The notes beneath the pieces are model-generated. The model saw only the letters and a list, made by a program, of their open reading frames with translations. It was not told the origin of the DNA and did not search any database. This document shows, piece by piece, positions 28,439 through 30,911 of a DNA stretch of 30,911 bases. Origin of the DNA: Chara braunii (Eukaryota; Streptophyta; Charophyceae; Charales; Characeae); assembly GCA_003427395.1 (NCBI GenBank), contig BFEA01000573.1, forward strand, positions 499,527 to 530,437. The letters run 5' to 3'. Positions within the stretch are counted from its first letter, which is position 1. Each line of letters starts with the position of its first letter. The translations under genes and the position numbers were made by a program.

Positions 28439-28916
28439 CTATCTCTCTTTCAATCAGTATTTCCATCGCGTCGTCTACCCCCGTAATCCCATTCCCATCG
28501 CCACCTTCCGACATTTCTACTCCGCCCGCCTAAAACTGACTGTCCACCCCCACCCTTCCGTTCGGTGTGCTGTCCCCGACTACTCCCTCCACGTTCTGCT
28601 CCTTAGCGCCGCGTGGCAAGGCCGTAACCATATAGAGGTTAACTGCATCGTTACGGGGACCTTCCCCGCTTGCGAGAACCATGATCGGTTCCGCACAAAC
28701 GTCCTCCGAACCCTCGTATCCCTTTACCCAGACTACCTCGCTTCCCTTCCCCGCAGCGCCCAAAGATTCCCCCGCTTCCATCACATTGTCCGTTTTCAAG
28801 AACTTCCCTACGACCTCACTGCGATCGGGCGCTTCATACCCGAGCTTACGATGGAGCCGCCCCGACCTCCCTCATACGCGTATCGCCTTCCCTTCCCCCT
28901 TCCGGTTAATTACTGA
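28389..28916 (+). CDS. Accessory ORF x4, unknown protein
   Basis: 175 aa from ATG 28389, overlapping x3 by 50 bp in another frame; intact to TAA 28914-28916. Hydrophobic strands (LKLTVHP, YSLHVLLLSAAW, NHIEVNCIVTG) lead into a helix (HDRFRTNVLRTLVSLYPDYLASL) and a basic/aromatic C-terminus. The strand-turn-helix part resembles x1 and x2. No signal peptide, transmembrane helix or catalytic motif is seen. It is the last ORF before the 3' non-coding region. Confidence 0.6.
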   Translation: MRGLALRPRSIYHHPLSYLSFNQYFHRVVYPRNPIPIATFRHFYSARLKLTVHPHPSVRCAVPDYSLHVLLLSAAWQGRNHIEVNCIVTGTFPACENHDRFRTNVLRTLVSLYPDYLASLPRSAQRFPRFHHIVRFQELPYDLTAIGRFIPELTMEPPRPPSYAYRLPFPLPVNY

Positions 28917-29161
28917 TGCAGCGGTAATGGACGCGTGTCGCGGCGACGGCACGAGAAAGATCCCGTCCTTGGATCGTCGAAGAGCCCAATCTGAGGAACT
29001 AGTAGAAGAGCAGAGTTGCCATGTTGGATGACGTCCACACGCAATCGAACGGTGAGTAGCAAACAGAGAATTGCTCCGCGTGTCGATCAATTAGAGAAAT
29101 CGACACGTGTCAACAAGCAAGCAGGAGCTTGCTAATATTGGAACCCCCTGGGCGTCACATA
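28917..29161 (+). other. 3' non-coding region with hairpins before the 3' LTR
   Basis: It contains CGTGTCGAT/ATCGACACG (29079-29107, 9 bp), AGCAAGC/GCTTGCT (29116-29133, 7 bp) and the first half of a perfect 16-bp palindrome CGTCACATATGTGACG (29153-29168) that straddles the start of the 114-bp repeat. No clear polypurine tract is present. A short frame (28927-29031) is not called. Confidence 0.6.
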
Positions 29162-29275
29162 TGTGACGAACCACTTTCTGTAACGCGAGATTTTCTGCGC
29201 GGTTGCAATGAGGGGTCCTAAGCTGGGAAGATTGGGCCAATTACGGGAGATCGGGATCGGTGGAGAATTGCATCA
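29162..29275 (+). repeat. 114-bp repeat, copy 2
   Basis: Near-identical to 2686-2799. It is either the 3' end of the internal region or the first part of the LTR; it starts TGTG. In this copy it is followed by sequence unlike the module that follows it at 2800. Confidence 0.85.
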
Positions 29276-30911
29276 GTGTCCTCGCTTTTTCGTCCTTTTT
29301 TTTTCGAATAGCCGGGCACGGGGTCAGGTGTGTCTTGGGACGGCCGGTTGATTGATTGGTCGGATGGTTGTCTGGCAGGACGCCGCGCGCGCACCATTAA
29401 TAAATGTTGACGTCGTTTCTTTTGGTTCGGTTTTCAATCTTTTGGGTGCGAAGATCCCGCGGGAAAATTCCTTCGTTCTTTTTTTAAATTCCTCTTGAAT
29501 CTTTTTCGAATTTTGTTGAGCCCCCAATGGCTCTCGGAATATCAGACTTCCCTTCTGGAATTCGTGCTTTTTGTTTTTTCACATTAGATAGGAATTTAGG
29601 AATTCAGTAATTAGGATTTTTCCTGCCGCGCGGCGCCTTTTGTTTACGCGCTTCTTCATACGGCTACAACGGTACTCTGATTAGTGGGCGCCCTTAATCA
29701 TATGTGTAACTGTAATTTTGGGCGGGCGCCATTGTAACTATATCTCTCTTCTTGCACTTCGTCTCTCCCACCCTCCCTCTCTTTCTTTTGCTGAAATTTT
29801 GTAAGTTGCGGCTTGCATGCTCGGATCAATGCGTGGAGAAGGGTTACGTCCCCCACCCCGCGGCCGATCATGCAGAACGCGAGCGTTCCCTCTCTAATCC
29901 TCACTCTAAGTCCTGGTAACTCCGTGTTCTTCGCGCATGCATACACGCTATAAATTTCGGCTGCGCGATTAGTCACCTCTCTTAACCCGTTGTTGGAAGC
30001 TGGGGGTTGCGCGATCAAGAAGGGTCGGCACACGAGCGAAGTAAGAGGTGAGTAGAGTCGGAGTTGGGCGACCCGACGGGCTGGTGCCGAACACGCGGGA
30101 TTGTCGTGGGCCACGACGAACTGTGGGCACGGGCGAATCCGACGGGTGCGGGAGGACTAAGCGGGGTGACAACTTCGTGGGTTGGTGCCTGACGACAGAC
30201 TGTTCGCATCGGAGAGAGAGAGAGAGAGGAGAAGAGAGTTGAGGTTGATGGACGTGGATTTGCTGTTTCTTTGTCTCTTCTCCCTCTTTATCTGTGTACA
30301 TACATTTTGATTACGGCTCCGGGCGGTTTGCCCGTTCTTATCTTCATTTCGGCTCTCTGGAATCTGGACTTGGGTTTTTGCTCATACATGTCCTTGCGAT
30401 GGCATTATGTGTTTGTCGAATGTATGGATGCATGAATGTTATGCCTACTTGCCTATCTTTTTGCGGAGAATCCCTGCCCTTGCTTTTTGTTTGTGCCGAA
30501 TCTTTGCTTGCACCAAATGCAGCGATAGAGGGAATAAGAATCTAACCCCGATATCGATTTCGTTCTCGTTTTCGCTCGTCCCACGATGAGGTTGTGGTAT
30601 GGTCGCATCTTGCATAGCCTTAGGCGATCCGAAGTCCGGACCCGCGAGCGCCGCACGAGAACACGTGTAAACGCGATCTGAGTCGCGCCCTTACACGCAT
30701 TCCCGTGTGTCGACTCGCTCACCCCGAAAGGAATCCTCGGCGGAACCATCATCCCGTACGAGCAGGCTGAGGCACCACCAAGCCGGCCTGTCCTACACGT
30801 GCTCGTACGCGGTGATGATATCCCGACCCGCGCTATCCCATCTGCAATGATAGCATGGCGCGATCTTGGGGCTCAGACTCGTCCTATGACCTGGACTATT
30901 TCACCCCTATA
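29276..30911 (+). mobile_element. 3' LTR of the gypsy element, cut by the window end
   Basis: 29276-29395 is unique in the window (T9 run, GC-rich end). From 29396 the sequence matches 18604-20104 to the last base of the window, including the TATA box at 29949-29955, the donor match at 30046-30054, the GA microsatellite near 30210-30228 and the T-rich stretch. About 590 bp more would be expected outside the window by comparison with the left LTR. It carries a 45-bp insertion near 29587-29631 containing AGGAATTTAGGAATTC. Confidence 0.87.

Larger units (their letters stand above)
16876..30911 (+). mobile_element. Ty3/gypsy-type LTR retrotransposon with 3' accessory ORFs (3' end cut by window)
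   Basis: The order is 5' LTR (module B plus core, ending about 20690), PBS for initiator tRNA-Met, gag, protease-RT-RNase H, integrase, four extra ORFs, a hairpin-bearing 3' non-coding region, then the second LTR, which runs beyond the window. RT before integrase makes it Ty3/gypsy-type. No chromodomain was seen. Many stops, frameshifts and an altered RT active site show the copy is inactive. The two LTRs agree from 18604 and 29396 onward but have different sequence upstream, so the outer edges are uncertain. No target-site duplication can be scored because the right end is outside the window. Confidence 0.88.

Overview
This window looks like transposon-dense nuclear DNA from a streptophyte (a land plant or charophyte alga; a Chara-like alga is my guess, not shown by the sequence). 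The reasons are an L1-type LINE, two LTR retroelements whose primer-binding sites fit plant initiator-Met and Asp tRNAs, a U6 snRNA pseudogene, assembly gaps, and no recognisable host gene. Nearly everything I can name is a mobile element or a decayed piece of one.

Layout. 1-298: short repeats. 299-2685: broken LINE reverse transcriptase (+). 2686-4515: LTR-type sequence (a 114-bp block plus a 1.7-kb module) that cuts the LINE off. 4799-6053: dense perfect hairpins, including a 46-bp tandem array. 6790-8554: a minus-strand Gag and an unknown 215-aa ORF. 8555-10844: AT-rich leader with no gene. 10868-10885: minus-strand tRNA-Asp primer-binding site. 10888 to about 14.9 kb: probable LTR/leader of the same minus-strand element, with an N gap and three further hairpin fields. 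15785-16875: a 177-bp tandem array with its own hairpins. 16876-30911: a large Ty3/gypsy-type element (+) with LTR, initiator-Met primer-binding site, gag, protease-RT-RNase H, integrase, four extra 3' ORFs, and the start of the second LTR, which runs off the window.

How the parts fit. In the plus-strand element the extra ORFs follow integrase through two consecutive ATGA stop/start overlaps, as in a polycistronic message. Gag-pol is riddled with stops and frameshifts, and the RT active site reads YMGD, so this copy is dead; the accessory ORFs are mostly intact. The minus-strand element encodes Gag but shows no polymerase, so it resembles a gag-only, non-autonomous LTR element.

The most unusual signal is a set of tandem arrays (46-, about 62-114-, 123- and 177-bp units) and dispersed clusters. 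In these, each unit carries a hairpin whose apical part is conserved between units while the stem arms change sequence yet remain complementary. This was read by eye. Either selection on structure or template-switch repair of quasi-palindromes could produce it.
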